Shown piece by piece: positions 55,052 through 64,000 of a DNA stretch of 64,000 bases. The stretch covers positions 6,076,001 to 6,140,000 of the forward strand of contig NC_083714.1 in the NCBI RefSeq assembly GCF_033118175.1, read 5' to 3'. Origin of the DNA: Dama dama. Taxonomy: Eukaryota; Chordata; Mammalia; Artiodactyla; Cervidae. Below the pieces are notes generated by a model. That model saw only the letters and a program-made list of their open reading frames with translations, was not told the DNA's origin and made no database searches. Both the position numbers and the translations under genes were made by a program. Numbering within the stretch: position 1 is the first letter of the stretch; each line of letters starts with the position of its first letter.

Positions 55052-55253
55052 ACAAAGCAGTCTTGCAAAGAGCCAAGGGAAACACCATCTGGCCTTGGCG
55101 CAGGGGAGTCCATAGAAGTCCTGAAGCTGCTGAGCATCACATTTCTGCTGTGCTCTCTGACTTGCCTCTTGCTGGAGACTGTCGCGTCCTCTGTGTCACC
55201 TTTATCTGCCTTCAGAGTACAAGACCAGGATGGCCTGCCACAACGCTCAGTGG
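55052..55253 (+). CDS. SMIM9: SMIM9 exon with signal-peptide/N-terminal part; start ATG replaced by ATA
   Basis: SMIM9 is a small single-pass membrane protein of unknown function and the next gene beyond the F8 3' end in human. The frame from 55112 reads (I)EVLKLLSITFLLCSLTCLLL then ETVASSVSPLSAF, closely matching the human N-terminus I recall (MEPQKLLSI...). The hydrophobic run is a likely signal peptide. The expected start codon is ATA at 55112-55114. No in-frame ATG exists in this exon, and the frame is open back to the acceptor AACTTTTCAG at 55051. Either an upstream exon supplies the start or the gene is inactive. The donor is GTATGT at 55254. Confidence 0.8.
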
Positions 55254-56191
55254 GTATGTTTGCTGTTATGATGAAAGTTCCCATCTCCATAGTACCTAAG
55301 ATTCCCATTGCAGGTCAGGAAAAACTGATTTTGTATTTTAAAATAATCTTCATTATTTTTATTTGATTTTAATCTTCATGTACACTATTTCTGGTTGGGT
55401 TCAATTTAGTTCAACCAGCACGAACCCACCTACCATGCACCAATCTGTGTGTTAAATGACATGGATTAGGCATTCACAGGTGGGCAGCCCCACCCATAGG
55501 TGTCAACCTTCCATGAAATAATGACAAATGCACCCTGAGGACAAAGGGAGAATTACAGTTGTTTGTGGGGAGGGGTCAGGAAGGACTTGAGGAAGGAAGC
55601 AAAATGTAAGCCAAAGCTAATAGGTCACTGACCCACAACTTAGGTGCTCCCAGAGCCCAGTGTGTTGCTTGGGTCCTTCCCGGCTCTGGAAAGTGAATTG
55701 TGGTGGGTGGTGACCCCTTGTGACTTTAGGTCACAGACACTTGTGTTTACCCTACCTCTCCCCTTGATCACCAGACTCTGTGTAGTTCCTTCTGCCAGCT
55801 TCCAAGGCCTGTTCGTCCCCTCTGGGTGCTCCTGGGGCTGGTGACTGTCTCTTCTCTTCACCAGACACTCAGGGGCCTTTGCCTCCCAAACACCCTTCTA
55901 GGCAAGTAGTTATGAAATCAAGCTCCTCTCTCACAAAGTTCCACATTGATTCACGGAGACAATTGCTCCTATTTGACATACCAGAGGCAAAGATGAAACC
56001 ATCTGAGGATACACTTTTTTTTCCCCCCCAAATGTGTATTCCTTTAACCACTTAGCTTAGCAGAATCATTAAAAATATGGGCCCTGGGCCACTATAAGAA
56101 TGTCAGATCTGGGACTACTCTTTGAACTTGAACCAGAGTTTGTATCCCAACTTCATCATTGACTCGGTGAACATCTGTGCTCTTCCTGCAG
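55254..56191 (+). other. SMIM9: SMIM9 intron
   Basis: A 938-bp intron between the two recognised SMIM9 exons. No repeats recognised. Confidence 0.7.
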
Positions 56192-56321
56192 AAAATTCCA
56201 GGTCCTGGCTGAGCAACTTCAAGGATTACCTGTGTGATCTTGTCAGGAGCCAGATCCCTCCAGCAGCCATTTTTATTTTTCTTATCATGTCAGCAGTACT
56301 GGGGACTCTCTGCTGCCTCAC
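56192..56321 (+). CDS. SMIM9: SMIM9 exon with transmembrane segment
   Basis: The exon continues the frame of the previous one (GTG G joined to AA AAT) and reads ENSRSWLSNFKDYLCDLVRS, then QIPPAAIFIFLIMSAVLGTL and CCLT. The last part is a clear transmembrane helix. The acceptor is TCTTCCTGCAG and the donor GTAAGC at 56322. The human protein has about eight more residues in a further exon. I could not identify that exon downstream. Read-through of the donor would end the protein at once (ACG TAA). Confidence 0.82.
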
Positions 56322-56589
56322 GTAAGCTTCTGGAAGAGGAGAGAGGGGAGGGAACTGGTACCTAGGGAGAGGCAGGAATGGCCATGTGAGCTCCACCTGT
56401 GAAAAAGTCTCCTCCACGTTCTCTTTTTTTCTCCATCCTGCTCCGTCCCTTTCCAATCATTGACAAGTGACATTTAAAGACCAGTATTTGCAACTGATCA
56501 CTTTTTTTAGTAACTTCATTAATTCCTAATTATCCTTTCCTTGGGTATAGGAATCATACATGGAAAACAAATTATTAACTCTTCTTTAT

Positions 56590-56803
56590 TGCCTGGACTT
56601 CCCTGGTGGCTCAGATGGTAAAGTGTCTGCTTATAATGCAGGAGAGTGGAGTTCAATCCCTGGGTTGGGAAGATCTCCTGGAGAAGGAAATGGCAACCCA
56701 CTCCAGTATTCTTGCCTGGAAAATCCCATGGTCGGAGGAGCCTGGGAGGCTACAGTCCATGCGGTCGCAAAGAGTTGGACACAACTGAGCAACTTCACTT
56801 CAT
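56590..56803 (+). mobile_element. Bov SINE (left arm of an inverted pair)
   Basis: A full monomer from GACTTCCCTGGTGGCTCAGA to CAACTGAGCAACTTCACTTC. Confidence 0.92.
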
Positions 56804-56894
56804 TGCCTCAAAAACTGACCAAAATATTTACTATTAAATCACGTGAAGCCAGAGATTCTTGAAATGTCTAACCAAACACTTAAGCTTAGCTAGT

Positions 56895-57107
56895 TAGTGA
56901 AAGTCACTCAGTCATGTCCGACTCTTTGCAACCCCATGGACTATACAGTCCATGGAATTCTCCAGGCCAGAATACTGGAGTGGGTAGCCTTTCCCTTCTC
57001 CCATGGGAAGGGACTCTTCCAGGGGAATCTTCCCAAGCCAGGAATTGAACCCAGGTCTCCCGCATTGCAGGTGGAGTCTTTACCAGCTGAGCCACCAGGG
57101 AAGCCCA
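56895..57107 (-). mobile_element. Bov SINE (right arm of an inverted pair)
   Basis: A full reverse monomer from GTGAAAGTCACTCAGTCATG to CCACCAGGGAAGCCC, about 90 bp from the oppositely oriented copy. Confidence 0.92.
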
Positions 57108-59775
57108 GACAAGCCTCAATTTCATTAATCAATATTTTGCTAAGAGATGACCACTTACCTGTCTCTGTCCTGGTTACTAGAGATAGAGAAATAACACGAT
57201 TGAATAATTACAGCCTGCTGTATCAGGACTCTGAGGTGAAACAGAGCCCAGGTGGAGAAACCTGGATTGAAAAGGCTTTGTGTAGGGGACAGCTGTTTTC
57301 AAACTGCAGAATCTAATCAAGTGGCTGTGGTCAAAGATCAGGTGAAGGGTGTGGTTCCTGACAACCTCAAAACGCCCATGGATGGAGAACCATGTCTGGG
57401 AAGCAAAGTTGGATATGGTTCCCAGCATACTAGACTGATTGGAGCCACACAGAACTCAGTGAGCTTATCTGTTGTTTGAGCTGTAAAGCAGTATTTGGAC
57501 CTGGGAAGGACATGAGCTCTGAAGGCCCCAGAAGGCTTGCTTCCTGACACTTCAGATGCAGCCGCAGGGAACAGTAGACCAGAGGAGCCCCCCAGAGGAT
57601 GGGCCGTGGTGGGCCAGGGAGCTCAATTTGATGGAAGACGGCCTGCTGAGTGTCTGACCAGCAGGATTCCAGAATGACTACAGAGCAGGGGCTGTTACAT
57701 GCCTCCCGGTTTTCCTCTTTTCCAAAGGGAGGGTTGATGGTGGTTGTCCACTTCCTGTTCCTTCACTGTATGGAAGATGGCGGAGGTGGTGATCAGGGGC
57801 ACACGGGTTGATTTCGGTTCAAAGTTCTTTTTCCCGAGAGGAGCCACACCCGGACTTGAGACCAACAGGCACTCTGGAAGCAAGCTGGGCAGTGGGAGTG
57901 TGCAGCATCTTATCAGGATCCCTTATCAGGGATCAACGCCCGTGCAGGGCAGGGGCCGGAAGGGAGAAGCTGAACTGCCTTGCAAGCACAGCAAGGCCTT
58001 GAGTGACCTCTTTGGAGTGGTCTTCCCTTTATCAGTACACCTTGAGTGGCAGCTGTGGGACCTAGGCCACCCCAGGAAGTACAGGCTCTGTATTCACCAA
58101 TCCTGTCCCTCTTTGCCAAGCCCAGAGGAAGACTGCATGTCGCAACTGCAGGAGCCGGGAGTCAAACCAAGATGCATGCGATTCCATATCTTTTAAGTCC
58201 TTGTGGCTTCAACTCCGGCCAGCAGGCCAGCTGCCTCAGAAACATCTGAAGGATTTCTGCGAAGATAGTTAGGCAACATGCCAAGAGAAAGACTTCCTTC
58301 TTTGAAGTAAATGGCTCAGCCTGGGGAGAAAAACCAATAAACCTTTGCTGGAAACAAGCAAGGACGATAAGAGCAAAAAAAAAAAAAAAAAAGATGTGGA
58401 TGACAAAATATAAAAGGAGATAGGGAAAGCAGGACCCCAAAAACTGGCTCTATCAAACAAACAAAGACTTTAGAGAAAGTAAGATTAGAGAAAAAAATGA
58501 TAGATGCAGGAGACATATCACGAAATTTTTGGTAGATAAAGGACCAAAATAATACAACAGAAACAAATACTTCAAGGCATAATTTTGTCATATGTGGTGG
58601 AAACAAAGGAAAGCTTGAGTCTCAAGTCATACAGAAAGACGGGCACTTGGGACTGAGCCCACAGTGGACTGGCACTAATACTTGATTTTCTATGATTACA
58701 TTTCACAGTAAACACTGCAAACAGTTTCTCTGTGCCTCATTATTCACCCTCTATAAGCATTAGTGGTGGCTGCAATGAAGGCTTAGGATAGCTGCTGGGT
58801 AGCTAAACAAATCCCCACTGAAGCCTGGAGAATTCTCAGCTCTCTGGCAGCAATCATGAGATGCAGAAATACTTGTATAAGGAATTTTTAGTATGGTTTT
58901 CACTAGCAAAGAAATAGAACCAACTGAAATGATTCTTGGCTGGTTAAAGAAAGCCGTGAACATTCATACATTGTTGTAGAAGACTAATCACATTGAATCA
59001 GAGTCATGAAATACTGTTGAGTTAAAAAAAACACCTATTATAATGGAAGATATACAATTCCACCCAATTTATTGTGAAAAAACTATACTTCCAGGGGAAA
59101 AAAACCTTGAAGGATCTAACCAAAGATTTGAACATCGGTTATCTCCTTCAGATAGTGAATAGGTGATTTTAATAATCATGATTGTTGTTGTTACTTAGTT
59201 TCAGGTTTATTTTTGTCTGCCCTTTTCAATCTTTCCACAACAAAACATATTGTTTAATTAGGGAGTTTTTAAAAAGAAACTTCAAAACAAGAAAAACTAT
59301 CTGAACTTACTTCCTCTCTACCTCTACATCCAATCCCACACTCCTACTTTCTCAAGTAATGAAAGCCTTTTCCCGATATGAAATCACTTGGTTCATACTA
59401 ACAAAAAGCCATCCAAAACCCTATCTTGGAAAAGGTGATATAGTGACAAAGTAACTCTGCAGACCAAGACAGTGTGTTGGAATTTAAATTCAGTTCAGCA
59501 GTCATCATTCTCTTCCTTTCCCAGTGTTCTAATAGGTGAGCCAGTCCAATGAAGTATGAGAAGATTCAATGGGACAAGTGTAATGCTTAGCTTGCTGGAT
59601 TCCAAGAGAGTGGAGAGTGTGCTATTTGTGTACAATAAGGAAGTATCTACCAGGTAAAATTAAATTGTCTTACATCTTAAACGATCTTTGCCTTTATTTT
59701 CTCCTTTAAAACATGCAATTGAAACAAAATGATAATAGACTCATTACTGTTTTAATTATAAAATCATACATCATG
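57108..59775. other. Sequence downstream of SMIM9 exon, unassigned
   Basis: 57300-58200 is fairly GC-rich. It holds a 139-codon open frame from an ATG at 57777 (AAGATGGCGGAGG) to 58196, with no family I recognise. 58200-59775 is AT-rich with nothing clear. The last SMIM9 exon may be here or further on. Confidence 0.4.
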
Positions 59776-59978
59776 CTCATGCTCAGTCGTGTCTGACTCT
59801 CTGTGACCCCATGAGCTGTAGCCCACCAGGCTCCTCTGTCTGTGGGATTTTCCAGACAAGAATACTGGACTGGGTTGCCATTTCCTCCTCCAGGGGATCT
59901 TCCCAATTCAGGGATGGAGCCTTTGTCTCCTGCATTGGAAGGTGAATTCTTTCCCACTGAGCCATCTGAGAAGCCCCA
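59776..59978 (-). mobile_element. Bov SINE
   Basis: A full reverse monomer from CTCAGTCGTGTCTGACTCTC to CCATCTGAGAAGCCCC. Confidence 0.9.
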
Positions 59979-60544
59979 AATAATACATACTTATCACAAA
60001 AAAAATCATAAAATATAGAAAGAAGAGAAAATACCCATAATTGTAGCACCCAGAAACAAACATTCTTTACATCTTGGTGTATCTTCTTTCAAACTTTTTT
60101 CTATTCTTATACTATCAGTTTCCCAAAATCTGTTCTCAAAAGCAATAGCTCTGTTTTAATAAATGTTATGAGACAATAGGACTGTGTGGCCAATTAGGTT
60201 GGAGAGATGCTGAATTAAATAAGTGTAAATGTATTTCTTTGCTCCAGCACTTCTAAGAGCCTTTCACAAGCTAACATGGATCTCCACAAAAGAGTAGAAC
60301 AGGCATTTCCCAAACAAATGTAAACATGGGCTTTTTTAATGGAGTGAATGCTGATGTATACACAATTGCAGAAAATCGCTCATCAAGATCCTTTCTTTCA
60401 CCAACCTATCATATTTTGTAGCCTACTTTTTCCTTCACTCTATGACATATGGTGGCTATCTTTCTGTGTCAGTAAGTGCCGCATAGTATTTCTTGCAGTG
60501 GATTCAACTGAAGTCATTTAACCACCATCCCATAATAACTTACC

Positions 60545-60698
60545 CCATGCACTATACAGTCCATGGAATTATCCAGGTCAGAATACCGGAGTGCGTAGCC
60601 TTTCCCTTCTCCAGGGGATCTTCCCAACCCAGGGATCAAACCCAGGTCTCTCGCACTGCAGGCAGATTCTTTACCAGCTGAACCACCAGGGAAGCCCT
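60545..60698 (-). mobile_element. Bov SINE, truncated
   Basis: It reads ATGCACTATACAGTCCATGG to CCACCAGGGAAGCCC. Confidence 0.88.
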
Positions 60699-60779
60699 AG
60701 GGTGTTCCTACTTGTTCACTATTATACATGTAATGCAGGTTATAGTTTTACAAATTATTCATTTGCTTTCCACTTTGCT

Positions 60780-61018
60780 GTGGCCACCTGATACAAAGAA
60801 CTGACTCATCGTAAAAGACCCTGATGCTGGGAAAGATTGAAGGCGGGAGGAGAAGGGGACGACAGAGGATGAGCTGGTTGGATGGCATCACTAACTCAAT
60901 GGACATGAGTTTGAGTAAACTCAGGGAGTTGGTGATGGACAGAGAGGCCTGGTGTGCTGCAGTACATGGGGTCGCAAAGAGTCAGACACGACTGAGCGAC
61001 TGAACTGAACTGCACTGA
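60780..61018 (+). mobile_element. BovB LINE 3' end
   Basis: It runs from TGGCCACCTGATACAAAGAA to GAGCGACTGAACTGAACTGC. Confidence 0.9.
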
Positions 61019-61735
61019 ACTTGCTGTTCCTAGTTGGAAATCACTCACCCCGTGAACACTATGGCACACCTCCTGTTCTGAGCAAGTAACAATGCAAACA
61101 GCAAGCTTGGCTAGAGTGGAAGACACGGCAGCGCAAGGGGGCTAGGGTGAGAGTAAGCTCGGGGCAGAGCTAAGACCTGGTGGGCCTCCAAAAGGATCTG
61201 GGTTCTCCTGGGAGCCCACGGAAAGTGGGGAAAGTCATTTGATGGGTGTTTTTAAAGGGTCATCTCAGTCGCTATGTTGAGAAGGTCCAAAGCAGGGAGA
61301 CCAGCCAGGAGGTTTCCCAAAATCCAGGCAGACATAGCCTTGTTGGCACCAGGGTGGGGACTGGCAGAGTTATAGTCAGTGTCAGAATATGGATGGAGGT
61401 AGAAGCAAGAGCTATCAGGATTTGATCAGTGATTGGATGAGGTATGGGAAAGAACTGAAGCTTCGAGAATGCCTCCTGGACTTTGGGCCTGAGCAAGCCA
61501 GGGGCTGGGGTCAGGGCAAACCACAGGAGGTTAGGAATTTACTGCCTCAAAAATGCAAAGAGAAATATCCAACGGGTGTTCTTTTTTTTTTGGAATATAC
61601 TTATCATTTATTCTTGAGGTAAATAGACACTTAAGAATAATTTAAATTACATGCAACTTAAGCAGCATAGGTATATAAAAACTGGAAAGCGGACACAAAT
61701 CTGTTAATTTTTTAAAAGCTAGTGAGTTGTACACT
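61019..61735. other. Unassigned sequence
   Basis: No gene or repeat recognised; a T run is at 61581. Confidence 0.4.
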
Positions 61736-61925
61736 TTTTTTTCTTAATTTTAATTGGAGGCTAATTACTTCACAATATTGTGGTGGTTTTTGCCCTACAT
61801 TGACATGAATCAGCCATGGGTGTACATGTGTTCCCCATCCTGACATTCCCTCCCACCTCCCTCCCAATCCCATCCCTCTGGGTCATCCCAGTGCACCAGC
61901 CCTGAGCACCCTGCCTCATGCATCA
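61736..61925 (-). mobile_element. Ruminant L1 3' UTR fragment
   Basis: It reads AATTTTAATTGGAGGCTAAT, then GACATGAATCAGCCATGGGT and CTCCCACCTCCCTCCCAATC. Confidence 0.8.
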
Positions 61926-64000
61926 AAAGGATGTTCTGAATGATACAGGGGTGAGATCCCACCACACACCCTCCGTCTCAGACGCCACTCGGTGGGAGGA
62001 GACCATCCTCTGATCAGACTTGAAGAGGAAGTTGAACTGACCAGCTTGCACTGAGCTTTCAATCAGCCAGGGGAGGGAAATCTAAACTGCCTCCTTACAC
62101 ACACCTTCACAGTCCTTTTTATCTTGCCCATGTTGTTCCTTAAGGCAAATTGCTGAACTGGGAATGGCTGGGTCAGAGGCTGCAGGCATGGTACCATGCC
62201 GGTCTTGTGCAAGGCTCACGGACCTTCCCCTCCTGTTCTCTTGAATATTCTGTTGTGTCCTTGGTTTGCTTTATATTTTTGCCAGTTATGTTAGGCAATC
62301 CACTATTTAATTTTGCTGTGATTTTACAAATTCCTGAAGTCTCCCTAAACTTGCTGCCCCAGACTTTTCAAGCTCCTTTTTTGCAATATAACCTACCTAC
62401 AGCAAAGAGCACAAGTCAAAGGAAGTTTGGAGACTTCCCACAAAGCGGACACATTCACCATCCTTCTCCCCTTTAGGATCAGCAGCCCCTCCTCACGCCC
62501 CCCCGCCCCGCCCCCGCCGTAATCTTCATCCTGTCTCCTCATGCCAGAGTCTTGCCTGTTTTTAAGTTTTCTGAAAATGAAACCACAGGCATGCACTCTC
62601 TTTTGTGCTTTTCTTCTTTTTCGTTTTGAGCTTCTGCCACGTGGATGCCTGCCTGGAGCTGCAGTGACCCCTTTGTAACCCAACTGCATGAAAAGACCTC
62701 TACTCATTTAGCCCATTGATAGTGGACAGACACGTGTATTGTTTCTGTCTTTGTATTCTGAATAAAGCCTCCAGAAGTATTACTGCACATGTCTAGCAGG
62801 GTACACGTGCGAGAGTCTGTCTGAAGAGTGTCATCTGTGATGGCCTTTCTGAGTCAAAGGCCAAGTGCCCCCATCACCCCACACCCTGAGAAGATATAAC
62901 ATCATAGTCTTCATTTTTTTTTTTTTTTGTCAATCTGGTGGATAGAAAATATTATCTTATTGTTTTCTTACTTTGCATTTCCCTGACAACTGATGACATT
63001 GAAGATCTTTTCTTGTGTTGATAGGACATTTATCTTTCTCTCTTATGAAATGCTTGTTAATGAATTGTGCCCATTTTTCAAATTTTAGCTTCATTTATTC
63101 CTTATTGATCAGTAGGACTTCTTTGTATACTCAGTATACTAATATGTTGTAGGCTAGAAATGTGGAACATAGTGTCCTTCATTCTGAGGGTTGTATTTTG
63201 ATTTTAATGTTGTCTGATTTGGTGATAATTTTTTAAATTTTATTTGGAGGCTACTGACTTTACAATATTGTGGTGGTTTTTGTGATTTGGCGATAATTTT
63301 CCTTGTGTCTGTTTAAGGACCCCTTTCCACCCAAAAGTCATAAAGGACGTCTCCTATGCTGTCTTCTAACAGTTTTACAGTTTTGCCTTTCACCTTTATG
63401 TCCTTCAGCTGCTCGGAATAAAGTTTTCTTTGAGGTGAGGTCAAGTCTAATTTCAGTTTTTACAGAAAATTGTGAGAAACGATGTTTTTCCAGTCGTGAA
63501 CTCTGAACTGAATTTCTGTGCCTCAAGGCAGTTCTAGCAATTGAGAAAAGCAGATAGCTGCAATAAATTCCAACAAGCAATAAATTCTCAGGGGCAAGGC
63601 CTCATTCTGAGCACTGAGCACACTGAACTGGAACCAGCCGACCAACAACAGGCGAGCGCATGTTGAGAAGAAGACCAGCTGTATGACCAGCCCTCCTCGG
63701 AGTCAGACCACTTGCCTTCCCAGTACTTTTCCACTCTGATCTTGGCCTCAGGAAAATCTTCAACTACATTTTGCTGGAGGACTCCCTGCCTCTGAAGTTC
63801 TCCAGCGGCCATAGTTTCGATAGCCTGTGTGCCTTCACCTCTGACCAGTCTTGGTTTCTGTTTTGATCCCCAGTTGCCCAGCTGCCCTAAGTACACGTGT
63901 GTCCTTTCCCTACTGGTCTGCAACACCTCTTGTCATGTCACCATTTCTTGTCTCTTTTCTGTTCCATTGGTCTATTTGTCTCTTTCTGCGTCTGTCCTAC
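61926..64000. other. Terminal region, probably intergenic
   Basis: 62930-63200 looks like an old minus-strand L1 (TTGCATTTCCCTGACAACTGATGAC block). 63227-63285 is a short ruminant L1 tail piece. An AATAAA is at about 62760. No exon was recognised. Confidence 0.4.

Noticed and set aside
57721..57760. Last SMIM9 coding exon near 57728
   Set aside because: There is an acceptor-like TTTTCCAAAG, but the spliced frame does not give the expected short hydrophobic tail and stop; the evidence is too weak.

Overview
This is a mammalian, ruminant (bovid-type) X-chromosome segment. The ruminant call rests on dozens of Bov-tA/Bov-A2 SINEs, artiodactyl tRNA-derived CHR-type SINEs, several BovB (RTE) LINE copies and a bovine-type L1 tail. 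The X assignment follows from the gene content, which matches human Xq28. I cannot tell cattle from sheep, goat or another bovid. There are no bacterial genes, tRNAs, rRNAs or CRISPR arrays.

The main gene is F8 (coagulation factor VIII), read on the + strand. Exons 15-26 are all present, with canonical GT-AG junctions and exon lengths (154, 213, 229, 183, 117, 72, 86, 156, 145, 149 and 177 bp, then the terminal exon) equal to those of human F8. They encode most of the A3 domain and all of C1 and C2, and the frame is open throughout. Bases 1-14280 are intron 14, so the B-domain exon lies upstream of the window. Intron 14 is almost entirely repeats: BovB copies, an endogenous retrovirus with two LTRs and no visible coding capacity, and old L1. 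The stop codon is at 49303-49305 and the most likely poly(A) signal at 50108-50113.

Intron 22 (24890-35202, about 10.3 kb, against about 32 kb in human) carries the conserved genes-within-an-intron. F8A1 (HAP40, huntingtin-associated, 364 aa, minus strand, single exon) has a CpG-island promoter. About 1 kb upstream of it on the same strand is a short histone H2A variant of the H2A.B (H2A.Bbd) type. This is the human arrangement. Opposite F8A1, at 32183, is a possible relic of the first exon of the short F8B transcript.

Downstream of F8, two exons of SMIM9 (small integral membrane protein 9) are recognisable at 55052-55253 and 56192-56321 (+ strand); the last coding exon was not found. The rest, to 64000, is intergenic repeats.

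The observations most worth a second look are these. The normal start codons of two small genes appear lost: ACG in the H2A.B-like gene and ATA in SMIM9. A GTTGCTAGG (RFX X-box-like) motif is shared by the F8A1 and H2A.B promoter regions. The F8B first exon seems to have lost its splice donor. There is a 30-bp near-perfect palindrome in intron 24, a SINE with an internal inverted duplication, and a non-coding ERV with a 70-bp tandem array. I found no clearly new system; the interest lies in the evolution of the intron-22 gene nest and SMIM9.
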